A stretch of 64,000 bases of DNA from Chloroflexota bacterium (GTDB lineage Bacteria > Chloroflexota > Anaerolineae > Anaerolineales > Anaerolineaceae): contig JAKAFP010000001.1 in NCBI GenBank assembly GCA_021825925.1, positions 62,001 to 126,000 on the forward strand, given 5' to 3'. Below, in pieces: positions 7,611 through 17,313 of the stretch. The position numbers were made by a program, and so were the translations under genes. The first letter of the stretch is position 1. Each line of letters begins with the position of its first letter. Under the pieces are notes generated by a model. That model was not told the DNA's origin. It was given only the letters and a program-made list of their open reading frames with translations, and made no database searches.

Positions 7611-8962
7611 AAAAAATTGCCGCATTGCTGACGTTATGCCTTTTGTTTTCATATGGTTTTACCGGAGTAAAAAGTGCTTCGGCCGTGGTAGCTCAAAATG
7701 AAGCCGAGATCAACTTCCCGACCAGCGTTGCTTTTTCGATCAATCTCGACTCCGCACAGGATGTGGCTCAGATCAAGTTGCATTACGGCACGAATCGCGA
7801 CACCTGCGGAACGGTCAGCGCCCTGGCTTATCCTGAATTTACCACCGGTTCAAGCATCCAGGCCCGTTGGGAATGGGACATGCGTCAGAGCGGAGGCGAG
7901 CCGCCTGGTACCACCATCTGGTGGCAGTGGGAATACATAGACAAGCAGGGCAATTCCGCGCTTACTGATAAAAAAGAGATCCTCTGGCTGGATTCCATCC
8001 ATGATTGGCAGCTTTTGGAAGAAGGTTTGATTCGCTTCCATTACTACGAAAATGACACCGATTATGGAACCACACTGAAAAATGCGGCGGATGCAGCATT
8101 GAACCATCTCCATGAGGATATCGGCATGATTCCAGATCAACCTGTTGATCTCTATATCTACTCATCCACACAGGATATGCGCGATGCCGTTTTCTATGAA
8201 CCAGGCTGGACCGGTGGTCTGGCCTACCCTGAATACAACATTCTCATTATCGGTATTGACCCCTCGCAGTTGGATTGGGGGCAAAGTACCGAGGCCCATG
8301 AATTGACCCACGTGTTGGTCGGGGATTACACCTTCTCCTGTCTGGGCGCCACGCCAACCTGGTTGAGCGAAGGTCTTGCCGTCTACGGCGAAGGAGGGCC
8401 CAGCAGTGATCAGGTGGATTTCTTTAACCAGAACGTTAAAACCGATTCTTTGTTGTCTTTCAATGTCTTGTCAGGCGGGTTTGCCGAGGATCCGAGCAAA
8501 GCGGATCTTTCATACAGCCAGTCCTATTACATGGTGGATTACCTGATCCAGACCTACGGCAAGGATAAAATGCTTGGCTTGCTGCAGGGCATCAAGGCGG
8601 GTGATGCCATAGACGATGCACTTCAAACCACTTACGGATTTGATCTTTCTGGTTTTCAGGATGAGTGGCGTCGTTCTTATTCCCTGGCGTCGTTGCAGGA
8701 ATCTTCACAGGCTCAAGCACAAGATCCAACCCCGGTGCCCACCATCATCCCCATTCAGGGAGCCAGTTCGCAAGCCGTGACGGGAGATGGCCCTTTACTG
8801 CAATCTACTCCGGCTACACAGGTCATTCAGTCTTCGACCGCCAGCCTTGGGCTCGTGGATTGGCTGCGCAGCCATCTGGTACTTATCCTTATCATTGCCG
8901 GAGTGAACTGCCTCTTACTGATCGTCATCATGGTTCTCGTTCGTCAGAAGGGAGCAAAATAA
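7607..8962 (+). CDS. Membrane-anchored zinc metallopeptidase (peptidase MA-like)
   Basis: A 451-residue protein. I choose GTG 7607 because it begins directly with a signal peptide (VKKIAALLTLCLLFSYGF...SASA); an in-frame ATG at 7553 would put 18 non-signal residues in front. The gluzincin active site is H231-E-L-T-H235, with a third ligand in WLSEGLAVYGEG (E255), as in the peptidase MA group. An N-terminal beta domain (30-125) precedes it. A C-terminal membrane segment (LVLILIIAGVNCLLLIVIMVLV) is followed by a basic tail, so the catalytic part faces outside. The stop overlaps the next start as TAATG, showing an operon. Confidence 0.8.
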   Translation: MKKIAALLTLCLLFSYGFTGVKSASAVVAQNEAEINFPTSVAFSINLDSAQDVAQIKLHYGTNRDTCGTVSALAYPEFTTGSSIQARWEWDMRQSGGEPPGTTIWWQWEYIDKQGNSALTDKKEILWLDSIHDWQLLEEGLIRFHYYENDTDYGTTLKNAADAALNHLHEDIGMIPDQPVDLYIYSSTQDMRDAVFYEPGWTGGLAYPEYNILIIGIDPSQLDWGQSTEAHELTHVLVGDYTFSCLGATPTWLSEGLAVYGEGGPSSDQVDFFNQNVKTDSLLSFNVLSGGFAEDPSKADLSYSQSYYMVDYLIQTYGKDKMLGLLQGIKAGDAIDDALQTTYGFDLSGFQDEWRRSYSLASLQESSQAQAQDPTPVPTIIPIQGASSQAVTGDGPLLQSTPATQVIQSSTASLGLVDWLRSHLVLILIIAGVNCLLLIVIMVLVRQKGAK

Positions 8963-11085
8963 TGAAAAAGAGTTTGACCATCTCCCTTGTCCTTCTGATG
9001 TTTGTGGTTTCCTGCTCGTCCATTCAAAAACCATCCGCGACCAACAGTACAGCTTCTGGCAGTTATGCGCCTCTTGCAACCGCCACCGCTTATACGCCTG
9101 CAAAATCATCAGCCAAGACTTACTCCAATGAGGAATACGGATTTTCAATTTCCATCCCCAGTGGATTTACCGCCACAGACGCAGCCGCGGATGCAGGTTA
9201 CTTCCAGGATTACACCATGGGAAGTAACGAAGGATTTGGCTACCTGACCCCTTCCACCATGACGGAAGGCGATTCGCTTGAAACGGTTGGAAAACTTGTG
9301 GTTGAAAGTCAGTCAGCAGGTCTTGAGAATTTGAAAATCCTTCAGGATGAAGAGATCACCCTGTCTTCTGGTTCCAAGGCCTGGTACACCCAATTAAAGG
9401 GATACTACCCTTCGTGGGATTCAAATATGGAGATTCGCCTGACCACCGTGATCAATGCCGGGCGAGCCATCACGCTTGTGCTCTATTCCAGCCCCGAATA
9501 CTTGCGCACCTGGAATGATGAATCTGATAACATGCGAGATTCAATCGTGTTGTCCTCCCCGCGCGTAAACGGTCTTCCACGCAGCCAGGTGCTCATGCTC
9601 AGCGGTGGCGAATCCAGCAATCCCCGAGAGTATGATCCTGCCACCACGCATGGATCAGGTGATTACCTCATTTTTGAGGGATTGGTCACCTTCAACCAAA
9701 AGCTTGAAATTGTACCCGCTCTGGCTGCCGGCTGGGATGTAAGCCAGGATGGAACGGTGTATACCTTCCACCTGCAACCCAATGCGATTTTCCACAACGG
9801 CAAGCCCTTCACCGCCGCGGATGTGGTTTATTCATGGCAGCGGGCAGCGGATCCTGCCACAAATTCCGATACGGTCATGACCTACTTGAGCGACATCGTT
9901 GGTGTTAAAGAAATGCACGAGGGTAAGGCGGATTCCATTTCTGGTTTGAAGGTGATTGATGACCATACCCTTCAGGTGACCATAGATGCGCCAAAACCTT
10001 ATTTCCTCTATAAATTGATCTATCCCACTGCCAACATCGTAGATCGCGATAACGTTGAATCCGGCAGCGAATGGTACCGCACCCCCAACGGTACGGGTCC
10101 TTATCGTTTGACCCGCTGGGAATCAATGAAAACCATGATCTATGAACGTTTTGAAAATTATTACGGCACCAAGCCTTCCATCCCCATGGTGGTTTACAAC
10201 CTTTACGGCGGTGATGATTTCAGACTTTATGAAGCCGGCGCAGTGGATATTGCCAGCGTCTATGACTACAACGTTGAGCGGGTCAGTGATCCGTCAGAAC
10301 CGCTTCACAAGGAACTGCGCACCGGGGTTTCACTGTGCACCAATTATGTGCAGTTTGACGTGACCAAACCACCTTTTGATGATGTCAAGGTGAGGCAGGC
10401 ATTTACTCTTTCGTTTGACAAGGCCAAATATCTGGATGTAGTCTTGATGAACACGGATGTTGCCGCCAAGGGGATCTATCCTCCTGCCCTGCCGGGCTTT
10501 AACCGGGATCTTCAAGGCTTTGGCTATGATCCTGAACGCGCTCGTCAGCTAATCGCTGAATCCACTTACGGATCGGTGGATGCCTTCCCTGAGATCGTCA
10601 TATCTACCAGTGGATATGGAAGTTACGCTGACTCGCTGGTTTCAGCCTTGAGTGACATGTGGCAGAAGAATCTGGGAATCCGTTTCACGGTTCGCAACCT
10701 TGATCCCAACACCTTCTATGAAAAGTCCTCGCAACAAGATTACGGCCAGGTGACCACCACCGGTTGGTGTGCCGACTACCCCGACCCCGAAAACTTTGCG
10801 GATGTACTCTTCCACACCGGGGCTGAAATGAACAAGGGGAACTACAGCAATCCTGAACTGGACCGTATTCTTGAACAGGCCAGGGTCGAACCGGACGTCA
10901 CCAAACGCATTGAGCTCTACCAGCAGGCCGAAAAGATCATTGTCGAAGATGCTCCGGCACTCTTCCTCTTCCATTCCGGCGACTTTGAGCTGGTCAAGCC
11001 TTATATCCAGGGCTACATCGTCTCTCCGGTCAGCACCTACCCGCAGATTCGCTACCTCTCGATTGATCAGAGCTACTGGAAGTAA
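8962..11085 (+). CDS. Lipoprotein: N-terminal domain fused to family 5 solute-binding protein
   Basis: A 707-residue lipoprotein with its lipobox at FVVSC (Cys 18). Residues ~55-205 form a separate domain starting EEYGFSISIPSGF, of the PsbP-like/secreted-lipoprotein type. From ~210 it is a family 5 extracellular solute-binding protein: SNPREYDPATTHGSGDY, TVYTFHLQPNAIFHNGKPFTA, NGTGPYRLTRWE and WCADYPDPENF are characteristic of oligopeptide/nickel binding proteins. No permease or ATPase genes follow, so it may be an orphan binding protein or share a distant transporter. It is translationally coupled to the peptidase upstream, which suggests that peptide processing and capture work together (inference). 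Confidence 0.85.
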   Translation: MKKSLTISLVLLMFVVSCSSIQKPSATNSTASGSYAPLATATAYTPAKSSAKTYSNEEYGFSISIPSGFTATDAAADAGYFQDYTMGSNEGFGYLTPSTMTEGDSLETVGKLVVESQSAGLENLKILQDEEITLSSGSKAWYTQLKGYYPSWDSNMEIRLTTVINAGRAITLVLYSSPEYLRTWNDESDNMRDSIVLSSPRVNGLPRSQVLMLSGGESSNPREYDPATTHGSGDYLIFEGLVTFNQKLEIVPALAAGWDVSQDGTVYTFHLQPNAIFHNGKPFTAADVVYSWQRAADPATNSDTVMTYLSDIVGVKEMHEGKADSISGLKVIDDHTLQVTIDAPKPYFLYKLIYPTANIVDRDNVESGSEWYRTPNGTGPYRLTRWESMKTMIYERFENYYGTKPSIPMVVYNLYGGDDFRLYEAGAVDIASVYDYNVERVSDPSEPLHKELRTGVSLCTNYVQFDVTKPPFDDVKVRQAFTLSFDKAKYLDVVLMNTDVAAKGIYPPALPGFNRDLQGFGYDPERARQLIAESTYGSVDAFPEIVISTSGYGSYADSLVSALSDMWQKNLGIRFTVRNLDPNTFYEKSSQQDYGQVTTTGWCADYPDPENFADVLFHTGAEMNKGNYSNPELDRILEQARVEPDVTKRIELYQQAEKIIVEDAPALFLFHSGDFELVKPYIQGYIVSPVSTYPQIRYLSIDQSYWK

Positions 11086-11097
11086 TAATTTTCAAAA

Positions 11098-11191
11098 AGG
11101 TTCCGAATTCCGTGTAAAGATTCGGAAGGTTACTCAAAAGAATATTGATTACAGGTTCCGAATTCTGTTTTTTTTTATGAATTCGGAACCT
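11098..11191. repeat. Repeated inverted-repeat element between operons
   Basis: AGGTTCCGAATTC occurs at 11098-11110 and 11153-11165. Its exact reverse complement is at 11179-11191, giving a 13-bp stem with a T-rich 13-nt loop. A weaker partner lies at about 11118-11130. It sits after the binding-protein gene and may end transcription, although no clear T run follows the stem. Confidence 0.6.
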
Positions 11192-11280
11192 TGCTCAAAT
11201 CACCAAGTTTTTTACTAGTTTGTTTTTTTAGACAAATTTCCCATCAACATTAACGTTGTATAAGAGTTTTAAAACCCTCC

Positions 11281-11332
11281 TTGACTTTTATTGTACGTAG
11301 GAGTATAGTTCGGCCTCGAACAATTTACGTAC
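11281..11332 (+). promoter_or_regulatory. Sigma-70 type promoter and likely MarR operator
   Basis: TTGACT (11281-11286), a 17-nt spacer and TATAGT (11304-11309) form a near-consensus promoter. An inverted repeat, GTACGTA (11293-11299) / TACGTAC (11326-11332), straddles the -10 region and start point. An inner GTTCG/CGAAC pair lies at 11308-11321. The placement fits autorepression by the MarR protein encoded next. Confidence 0.7.
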
Positions 11333-11345
11333 TACGGATGTGTCT

Positions 11346-11930
11346 ATGACTTGTGACTACAGAAATGAAGATCGTTACGAAAAGATGAAGGAACATCTCG
11401 CGCAGCATTTGTTGACGATGACCAATGGTGCGGATATTAAAGGACTTGAGCTAAGTGGCCTTGTTCGGATTTTGGCGAATAACTATGCCGCCATCATTGC
11501 ACATAAAACACTGCCGGGTGAACTCTCTGGCCCACGCATGGGCATTTTGATCCGTTTGATGGTGGCTGAAAGATCGGGCAATCCAGATGGCATTAACCCA
11601 ACTGCACTAAGCCATTTTCAGAATGTCAAGAAAAACACCATCAGTTCATTATTGAGAGGGTTGGAAGAAAGCGGCTACGTGGAACGCAATCTTGATCCAA
11701 AAGACAAACGTGTTTTTCTCATCCGCATTTCTGAAAAAGGCAGAAAAATGATGGAAACGGTCGGCCCGCAGCGGTTGCAGATTATGAATGAATTGGCATC
11801 CGATCTGAGCGATGAAGAAAAGACAACCCTGATCTTTTTGCTTGAGAAACTGCGCAAATCCATGCAAAAAAATGTTGATTTTCCACTTTATGTCACACCT
11901 GAAAATGATGGTGGTCCTGACCTGGATTAA
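11346..11930 (+). CDS. MarR family transcriptional regulator
   Basis: A winged-helix protein of about 194 residues. GPRMGILIRLMVAERSG and NPTALSHFQNVKKNTISSLLRGLEESGYVERNLDPKDKRVFLIRISEKG form the MarR recognition helix and wing (about residues 55-130), with dimerisation helices at both ends. It starts at ATG 11346; a GTG at 11340 is also in frame, and neither has a strong ribosome site. It lies directly upstream of a two-gene ABC exporter, the classic arrangement in which a MarR repressor is released by a drug-like ligand. Confidence 0.85.
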   Translation: MTCDYRNEDRYEKMKEHLAQHLLTMTNGADIKGLELSGLVRILANNYAAIIAHKTLPGELSGPRMGILIRLMVAERSGNPDGINPTALSHFQNVKKNTISSLLRGLEESGYVERNLDPKDKRVFLIRISEKGRKMMETVGPQRLQIMNELASDLSDEEKTTLIFLLEKLRKSMQKNVDFPLYVTPENDGGPDLD

Positions 11931-11967
11931 TGTCCTGTGATTTTTTTCGAGAGGAGCAATAAAGTAA

Positions 11968-14205
11968 ATGTTGAAATTGTTAAAGTATCTTAAACCTTAT
12001 GTATTGTTAATCCTGATTTCCATTGGACTGTTGTTTGCCCAGGCCATGGCTGATCTCGCATTGCCAAATTACATGTCGGATATTGTCAATGTCGGTATTC
12101 AGCAGGGTGGGGTTGAGAACGCCGTTCCCAAGGCAATTCGTTCAAGTGAAATGGATAAGCTGTTCATTTTCATGACCCCTGAAGAGAAGGCCACAGTGTT
12201 GGCCGATTACACTCTGGTGGATTCCAAATCAGAGAACTATGATACCTATCTCAAGGAATACCCGATTCTGGCAACCGAATCCGTTTATGTTTTAAACAAG
12301 ATAGATGAAACTGAAACTGCCAAATTGAATCCGATCACCGGTAAATCCCTTTTGGTCGTTTCGATGATCGAAGCCGCCCTCAAGGATCCAGCCAAAGCTG
12401 CCGCCATGAGCGGATCAGGGTTTGACCTTTCCAAGATCCCCGCTGGCATGGATGTTTTTGCCTTGCTGCCGAAACTACCCGCGGATCAATTGTCCAAAAT
12501 GACCAGCTCTGTGAGCGAAAAATTCGCTTCCATGAGTGAAAGCATGATCAATCAGTCTGCTGCCGCTTCCATCAAAGCGGAATATGAAGCATTGGGCGTG
12601 GATGCTGGGAAATTTCAAACAGCCTACATTCTGCGCATCGGTGGATTGATGCTGCTGCTCACCCTGGCTACTGTGGTGTGTACCATTGTCGTGGGTCTGC
12701 TTTCTGCCCGTGTGGCAGCCGGCGTTTCACGTGACATCCGCCGAGACGTCTTCGCCAAAGTGGAGGGATTCTCCAAGGCTGAGTTTGAAAAATTCTCAAC
12801 CGCTTCTTTGATCACCCGCTCGACCAACGACATCACCCAGATTCAAATGGTGATCATCATGATCATCCGCATGGTCTTCTATGCGCCAATCATTGGCGTG
12901 GGTGCAGTGATCCACGCGGTCAATAAGAGCCCCTCCATGACCTGGATTATCGCGCTGGCGGTTGGTATTCTGCTGGTGGTCATTGTCACCGTCTTCACCA
13001 TCGCTTTGCCACGCTTCAAGAAGATCCAAAGTTTGATTGACCGCTTGAACCTTGTGACTCGCGAGAGTCTCTCGGGTATCATGGTCATTCGTGCATTCAA
13101 TACCCAACAGTTCGAAGCGGAACGCTTTGACAAGGCCAATACTGACCTGACTCAAAACTCCCTCTTTGTTAACCGCATTATGGTGGTTCTAATGCCGATC
13201 ATGATGCTCTTAATGAACGGTTTATCTGTCTTGATCATTTGGGTGGGCGCTCACCAGGTGGCAAATTCAGCCCTGCAGGTGGGTGACATGATGGCCTTTA
13301 TGCAGTACGCCATGCAGGTCGTCTTCTCATTCTTGATGCTTTCCATGATGTTCATCATCCTGCCCAGAGCATCCGTCTCGGCTGGACGTGTGGCTGAAGT
13401 GTTGGCCATCGAACCGACCATCGTGGACCCCAAGGAACCCAAGCAATTCGATACCAAGACCAATGGTCTGGTCGAATTCCGCGATGTTTCCTTCCGCTAC
13501 CCCAACGCCGAAGAGGATGTGATCTGCGGCATCAATTTCACTGCGAAACCTGGTGAAACCACCGCCATCATTGGTTCCACCGGCTCAGGTAAATCCACAG
13601 TCATTAACCTCATTCCACGTTTCTTCGATGTTACGGCCGGATCCATTCTGGTGGACGGCGTGGACATTCGAGAAGTCAAGCAAAGCGACCTGCGTGAAAA
13701 GATCGGTTATGTTCCTCAGAAGGGCATGCTCTTCTCAGGCACGATCGAAAGCAACTTGCTTTACGCCGATGAAAATGCGGATGAAGAGACCTTGAAAAAA
13801 GCCATTGCCATCGCCCAGGCGGAAGAATTTGTAAATGCCAAGGAAGATGGATTTAAGACTGAAATCTCTCAAGGCGGAACGAACGTTTCCGGTGGTCAGA
13901 AACAGCGTTTGGCCATTGCCCGTGCTTTGGTCAAGCAGCCGCCCATCTATATTTTTGATGATGCGTTATCGGCACTCGATTTCAAAACAGATTCTGCTTT
14001 ACGCCGTGCTTTAAAGAAAGAGACCGGCAAAAGCACCATGATCATTGTTACCCAGCGTGTATCCACTGTCAAAACTGCTGAACAGATCATCGTCATTGAT
14101 GAGGGCAAAATCGTTGGCAAGGGTACCCACCAGCAATTGATGAAAGACTGTGAGACTTATCGTGAAATCGCCACCTCACAGTTGAGCAAGGAGGAATTAG
14201 CATGA
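11968..14205 (+). CDS. ABC exporter half-transporter, degenerate-site subunit
   Basis: A 745-residue ABC half-transporter: six membrane helices plus nucleotide-binding domain. About 170 residues are inserted between TM1 and TM2 (residues ~35-215), predicted to lie outside the membrane, which is uncommon. The NBD has Walker A GSTGSGKST, an intact signature VSGGQKQR, and Walker B IYIFDDALSALD, where Asp replaces the catalytic Glu. That substitution marks the degenerate ATP site of heterodimeric exporters of the TM287/288 or BmrC/D type. The stop overlaps the next start by 4 nt. GAGAGGAG precedes ATG 11968. Confidence 0.9.
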   Translation: MLKLLKYLKPYVLLILISIGLLFAQAMADLALPNYMSDIVNVGIQQGGVENAVPKAIRSSEMDKLFIFMTPEEKATVLADYTLVDSKSENYDTYLKEYPILATESVYVLNKIDETETAKLNPITGKSLLVVSMIEAALKDPAKAAAMSGSGFDLSKIPAGMDVFALLPKLPADQLSKMTSSVSEKFASMSESMINQSAAASIKAEYEALGVDAGKFQTAYILRIGGLMLLLTLATVVCTIVVGLLSARVAAGVSRDIRRDVFAKVEGFSKAEFEKFSTASLITRSTNDITQIQMVIIMIIRMVFYAPIIGVGAVIHAVNKSPSMTWIIALAVGILLVVIVTVFTIALPRFKKIQSLIDRLNLVTRESLSGIMVIRAFNTQQFEAERFDKANTDLTQNSLFVNRIMVVLMPIMMLLMNGLSVLIIWVGAHQVANSALQVGDMMAFMQYAMQVVFSFLMLSMMFIILPRASVSAGRVAEVLAIEPTIVDPKEPKQFDTKTNGLVEFRDVSFRYPNAEEDVICGINFTAKPGETTAIIGSTGSGKSTVINLIPRFFDVTAGSILVDGVDIREVKQSDLREKIGYVPQKGMLFSGTIESNLLYADENADEETLKKAIAIAQAEEFVNAKEDGFKTEISQGGTNVSGGQKQRLAIARALVKQPPIYIFDDALSALDFKTDSALRRALKKETGKSTMIIVTQRVSTVKTAEQIIVIDEGKIVGKGTHQQLMKDCETYREIATSQLSKEELA

Positions 14206-16076
14206 TGCCGCAAGGAAGACCTCAAGAAAACAGACAACAGCGTGGAGGGCCAATGGGTGGAGGCCCCATGGCAGGCATGATGCGCGGCGGTGAAAAACCC
14301 CGCAACTTCAAGGCCACCATGTCGAAACTGCTTCAATATCTAAGCGAATACAAGATATCCATCATTGTCGTTTTGGTGTTTGCCATCGCTTCAACTGTCT
14401 TTATGATCGCCGGTCCGAAAATCCTCGGTAAGGCAACCACCAAGCTGTTTGAAGGCATCGTAGGTCAAATCGCCGGAACCGGTTCTGGCATAGATTTTAC
14501 TTATATCGGCAACATCGTCATGATCATGGTGGGTTTATATCTGACCTCTGCGGTGTTCAGCTACATCCAGGGTGGGATCATGACCAGCGTTGCAATGAAA
14601 CTGACCTACAAGCTGCGCAAACAAATAGCCGAGAAGATCAATCGTCTTCCTTTGCGCTACTTTGACGGCACCAATCAGGGTGAGGTTCTCTCACGCGTCA
14701 CCAATGACGTGGATACTGTCAGTCAGACCCTGAACCAAAGTATGACCCAGATCATTACTTCCGTGACAACGATCATTGGTGTACTGGTGATGATGTTCTC
14801 CATCAGTTGGATTATGACGTTGGTGGCACTGGTCATCCTTCCACTGTCTGCTTTGTTTATCAGCGTGGTGGTGAAACAGTCGCAGAAATACTTCAAGCAG
14901 CAGCAAGATTACCTCGGTCACGTGAACGGCCATATTGAAGAGATGTTTGGTGGCCACGTGGTCATGAAGGCCTTCAACGGCGAACAGAAAAGTATTGAAA
15001 AGTTCGATAACTACAACAACACGCTTTACTCATCTGCCTGGAAGTCTCAGTTCCTTTCCGGCATGATGATGCCGATCATGAACTTCATTGGCAACCTCGG
15101 ATATGTGGCCATCGCCATATTGGGTGGTTACATGGCCATCAAGAACGCCATTACCGTGGGTGATATCCAGGCTTTCATCCAGTATGTTCGTTCGTTTACC
15201 CAGCCAATTGCCCAGGTGGCCAACATTTCAAATGTTCTGCAGCAGACGGCCGCCGCCGCGGAACGTGTTTTCGAGTTCCTGGGTGAAACCGAAGAGACAG
15301 AAGACATCGTTGATCCTGTTCAGGTGGATTGTGTGGAAGGGACCGTTGAGTTCAAGGATGTACATTTCGGATACAACCCCGATAAGATCATCATCAACGA
15401 TTTCTCAGCCACTATCACCCCCGGCCAGAAGATAGCCATCGTTGGACCGACCGGTGCAGGCAAGACCACCATGGTCAAACTGCTCATGCGTTTTTACGAC
15501 GTCAATAGCGGCGCCATCCTGGTGGATGGACATGACATTCGCAACTTCAAACGCAGAGATCTGCGTGACCAGTTCGGCATGGTTTTGCAGGACGCCTGGC
15601 TTTACAACGACACCATCATGGAAAACATCCGTTATGGCCAGCTTAACGCCACGGATGAAGAAGTTGTGGCTGCTGCAAAGACAGCCTATGTGGATCACTT
15701 TATCCGCACCCTGCCTGACGGTTACCACATGGTGTTGAATGAAGAAACCTCCAACATCTCGCAAGGCCAAAAGCAGCTGCTCACCATCGCCCGCGCGATC
15801 CTATCCAATCCACGCATCCTCATCCTGGATGAAGCCACCAGTTCGGTTGATACCCGTACCGAGGTGCTCATTCAAAAGGCCATGGATAATCTGATGAAGA
15901 ACCGCACCAGCTTCATCATCGCACACCGTCTTTCAACCATTCGCAACGCTGATCTCATCCTGGTGATGAACAACGGTGACATTGTGGAGCAGGGCAGTCA
16001 TGACGATTTGCTGGCCAAGGGCGGTTTCTATGCCGAGATCTACAACAGCCAGTTCGACGCTGCAGATCTGTATTAA
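14202..16076 (+). CDS. ABC exporter half-transporter, catalytic-site subunit
   Basis: A 624-residue partner of the preceding gene. The first ~35 residues are Gly/Arg/Met-rich (MMPQGRPQENRQQRGG), then six TM helices and an NBD. Walker A is GPTGAGKTT and Walker B LILDEATSSVD keeps the catalytic Glu, but the signature is altered to ISQGQKQ. The altered signature here and the Asp in the partner fall in the same composite site, exactly as in known heterodimeric multidrug exporters. The substrate is unknown; the MarR neighbour suggests a drug or toxic small molecule. Confidence 0.9.
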   Translation: MMPQGRPQENRQQRGGPMGGGPMAGMMRGGEKPRNFKATMSKLLQYLSEYKISIIVVLVFAIASTVFMIAGPKILGKATTKLFEGIVGQIAGTGSGIDFTYIGNIVMIMVGLYLTSAVFSYIQGGIMTSVAMKLTYKLRKQIAEKINRLPLRYFDGTNQGEVLSRVTNDVDTVSQTLNQSMTQIITSVTTIIGVLVMMFSISWIMTLVALVILPLSALFISVVVKQSQKYFKQQQDYLGHVNGHIEEMFGGHVVMKAFNGEQKSIEKFDNYNNTLYSSAWKSQFLSGMMMPIMNFIGNLGYVAIAILGGYMAIKNAITVGDIQAFIQYVRSFTQPIAQVANISNVLQQTAAAAERVFEFLGETEETEDIVDPVQVDCVEGTVEFKDVHFGYNPDKIIINDFSATITPGQKIAIVGPTGAGKTTMVKLLMRFYDVNSGAILVDGHDIRNFKRRDLRDQFGMVLQDAWLYNDTIMENIRYGQLNATDEEVVAAAKTAYVDHFIRTLPDGYHMVLNEETSNISQGQKQLLTIARAILSNPRILILDEATSSVDTRTEVLIQKAMDNLMKNRTSFIIAHRLSTIRNADLILVMNNGDIVEQGSHDDLLAKGGFYAEIYNSQFDAADLY

Positions 16077-16084
16077 ACCCATGG

Positions 16085-16160
16085 GCTGTCATTGCGAGGA
16101 GCGCACGTCCGAATCCTAAAGAGATTGAGTAAATGAGCGACGAAGCAATCCCCAACCAAA
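16085..16160. repeat. Dispersed palindromic repeat (ATTGCGAGGAGCG...GACGAAGCAAT)
   Basis: TGTCATTGCGAGGAGCG at 16087-16103 and GCGACGAAGCAATCCCC near 16138-16153 are the two arms of a repeat seen in many bacterial genomes. The centre is replaced by about 35 nt. It is non-coding. Confidence 0.6.
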
Positions 16161-16174
16161 TTTATTCAATTTTG

Positions 16175-16220
16175 GCATAATAAACGAGGCTGCCTAACTT
16201 GGCAGCCTCGTTTATTATGC
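16175..16220. terminator. Perfect 20-bp hairpin, likely bidirectional terminator
   Basis: GCATAATAAACGAGGCTGCC (16175-16194) pairs perfectly with 16201-16220 around a 6-nt loop. The A/T-rich foot suits termination of the exporter operon. Confidence 0.8.
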
Positions 16221-16279
16221 CCTCATAAAGATTACCATTACAAGCAACTTTTCCCCCCTAATAACGTTATTTAAGTAAT

Positions 16280-17191
16280 ATGATAAACAACCTGAACACA
16301 CCCTCTATTACTGAATCCACCAGAAAATCGAACCGCTCGATCGGCTTTTTATTGATCACACTCAGCTACCTCACTGCATTGGTGATCGGGTTGATCGTGT
16401 ACAAAAATGCCGGTCGCTCGATCTGGATGAACCTTTTCCTGGCGGATCTCGCTGCCACCTTCGTGATCTGGGTGAGCAGCCTCTTGCTCAACAATGCCTC
16501 AGTGTACGATCCTTATTGGAGCGTTCAGCCGGTGGTGATCCTGCCGCTGCTAGCTTTACAGGTGGGCAGCCTTAGCGCTACTTCCCTTTTGCTCTGTGCC
16601 ATGGTCATCTTGTGGGGGGTGCGGTTAACCCTCAACTGGGTCAAGACCTTCAAAGGACTGCATGAACAGGATTGGCGTTATGATCAGATCAAACACCAAA
16701 CCGGACAGTTCTATCCGCTTGTCAATCTGTTGGGCATCCAGTTAATGCCCACCCTGATCGTGTTTGCCTGTATCGCCCCGATCGTGTTTGTCATCCTTCA
16801 AACGCCAAAATTCTCATTATTAATACTTCCTGGTTTGCTGATCAGCTTGTTGGGTGTGATGCTTGAGACGGTTGCCGATCATCAGATGCATGATTTTCGC
16901 CGCAAGAATTCGGACCGTTCGGCCATCATCCGCGTGGGCTTATGGAAGTATTCTCGCCACCCCAATTATCTTGGTGAAATTCTGATGTGGTGGGGGGCGT
17001 TTTTGGTCTGCCTGGCGGCCGATCCATCCGCATGGAAATTGGGACTGGGCGCTCTTCTCAATACAGCCCTCTTCTTGTTTATCAGCATTCCTTTGGCAGA
17101 AAAACGAATGGCTAAGTATAAAGATGGGTTTACTGAATATCAGCACCAAACGCGTATGTTATTACCATTACCTAAAAGGTATAGAAATTGA
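16280..17191 (+). CDS. DUF1295 family membrane protein (steroid 5-alpha-reductase-like fold)
   Basis: A 303-residue protein with about eight membrane helices. SVYDPYWSVQPV near residue 80 and LWKYSRHPNYLGEILMWWGAFL near 220 are the signature motifs of DUF1295, related to isoprenylcysteine methyltransferase and steroid reductases. The C-terminal PLAEKRMAKYKDGFTEYQHQTRMLLPLPK is also typical. It probably is a membrane oxidoreductase acting on a lipid; the substrate is unknown. No clear ribosome site is visible. Confidence 0.8.
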   Translation: MINNLNTPSITESTRKSNRSIGFLLITLSYLTALVIGLIVYKNAGRSIWMNLFLADLAATFVIWVSSLLLNNASVYDPYWSVQPVVILPLLALQVGSLSATSLLLCAMVILWGVRLTLNWVKTFKGLHEQDWRYDQIKHQTGQFYPLVNLLGIQLMPTLIVFACIAPIVFVILQTPKFSLLILPGLLISLLGVMLETVADHQMHDFRRKNSDRSAIIRVGLWKYSRHPNYLGEILMWWGAFLVCLAADPSAWKLGLGALLNTALFLFISIPLAEKRMAKYKDGFTEYQHQTRMLLPLPKRYRN

Positions 17192-17313
17192 TATTTTTCT
17201 CGTTGCGCTGATATCTAAAAAGTCAAATCTAGGAGTTTTGCTAATTAATAGTCGGGCCTAGATTTGTGTTCTATTTACTTATCAAAACCAAATTGAAATT
17301 AAATGCGAATTAC

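Noticed and set aside
8665-8961. Upstream extension of the solute-binding protein frame
   Set aside because: It overlaps the peptidase gene and would bury the lipoprotein signal; ATG 8962 has GGGAG in front.
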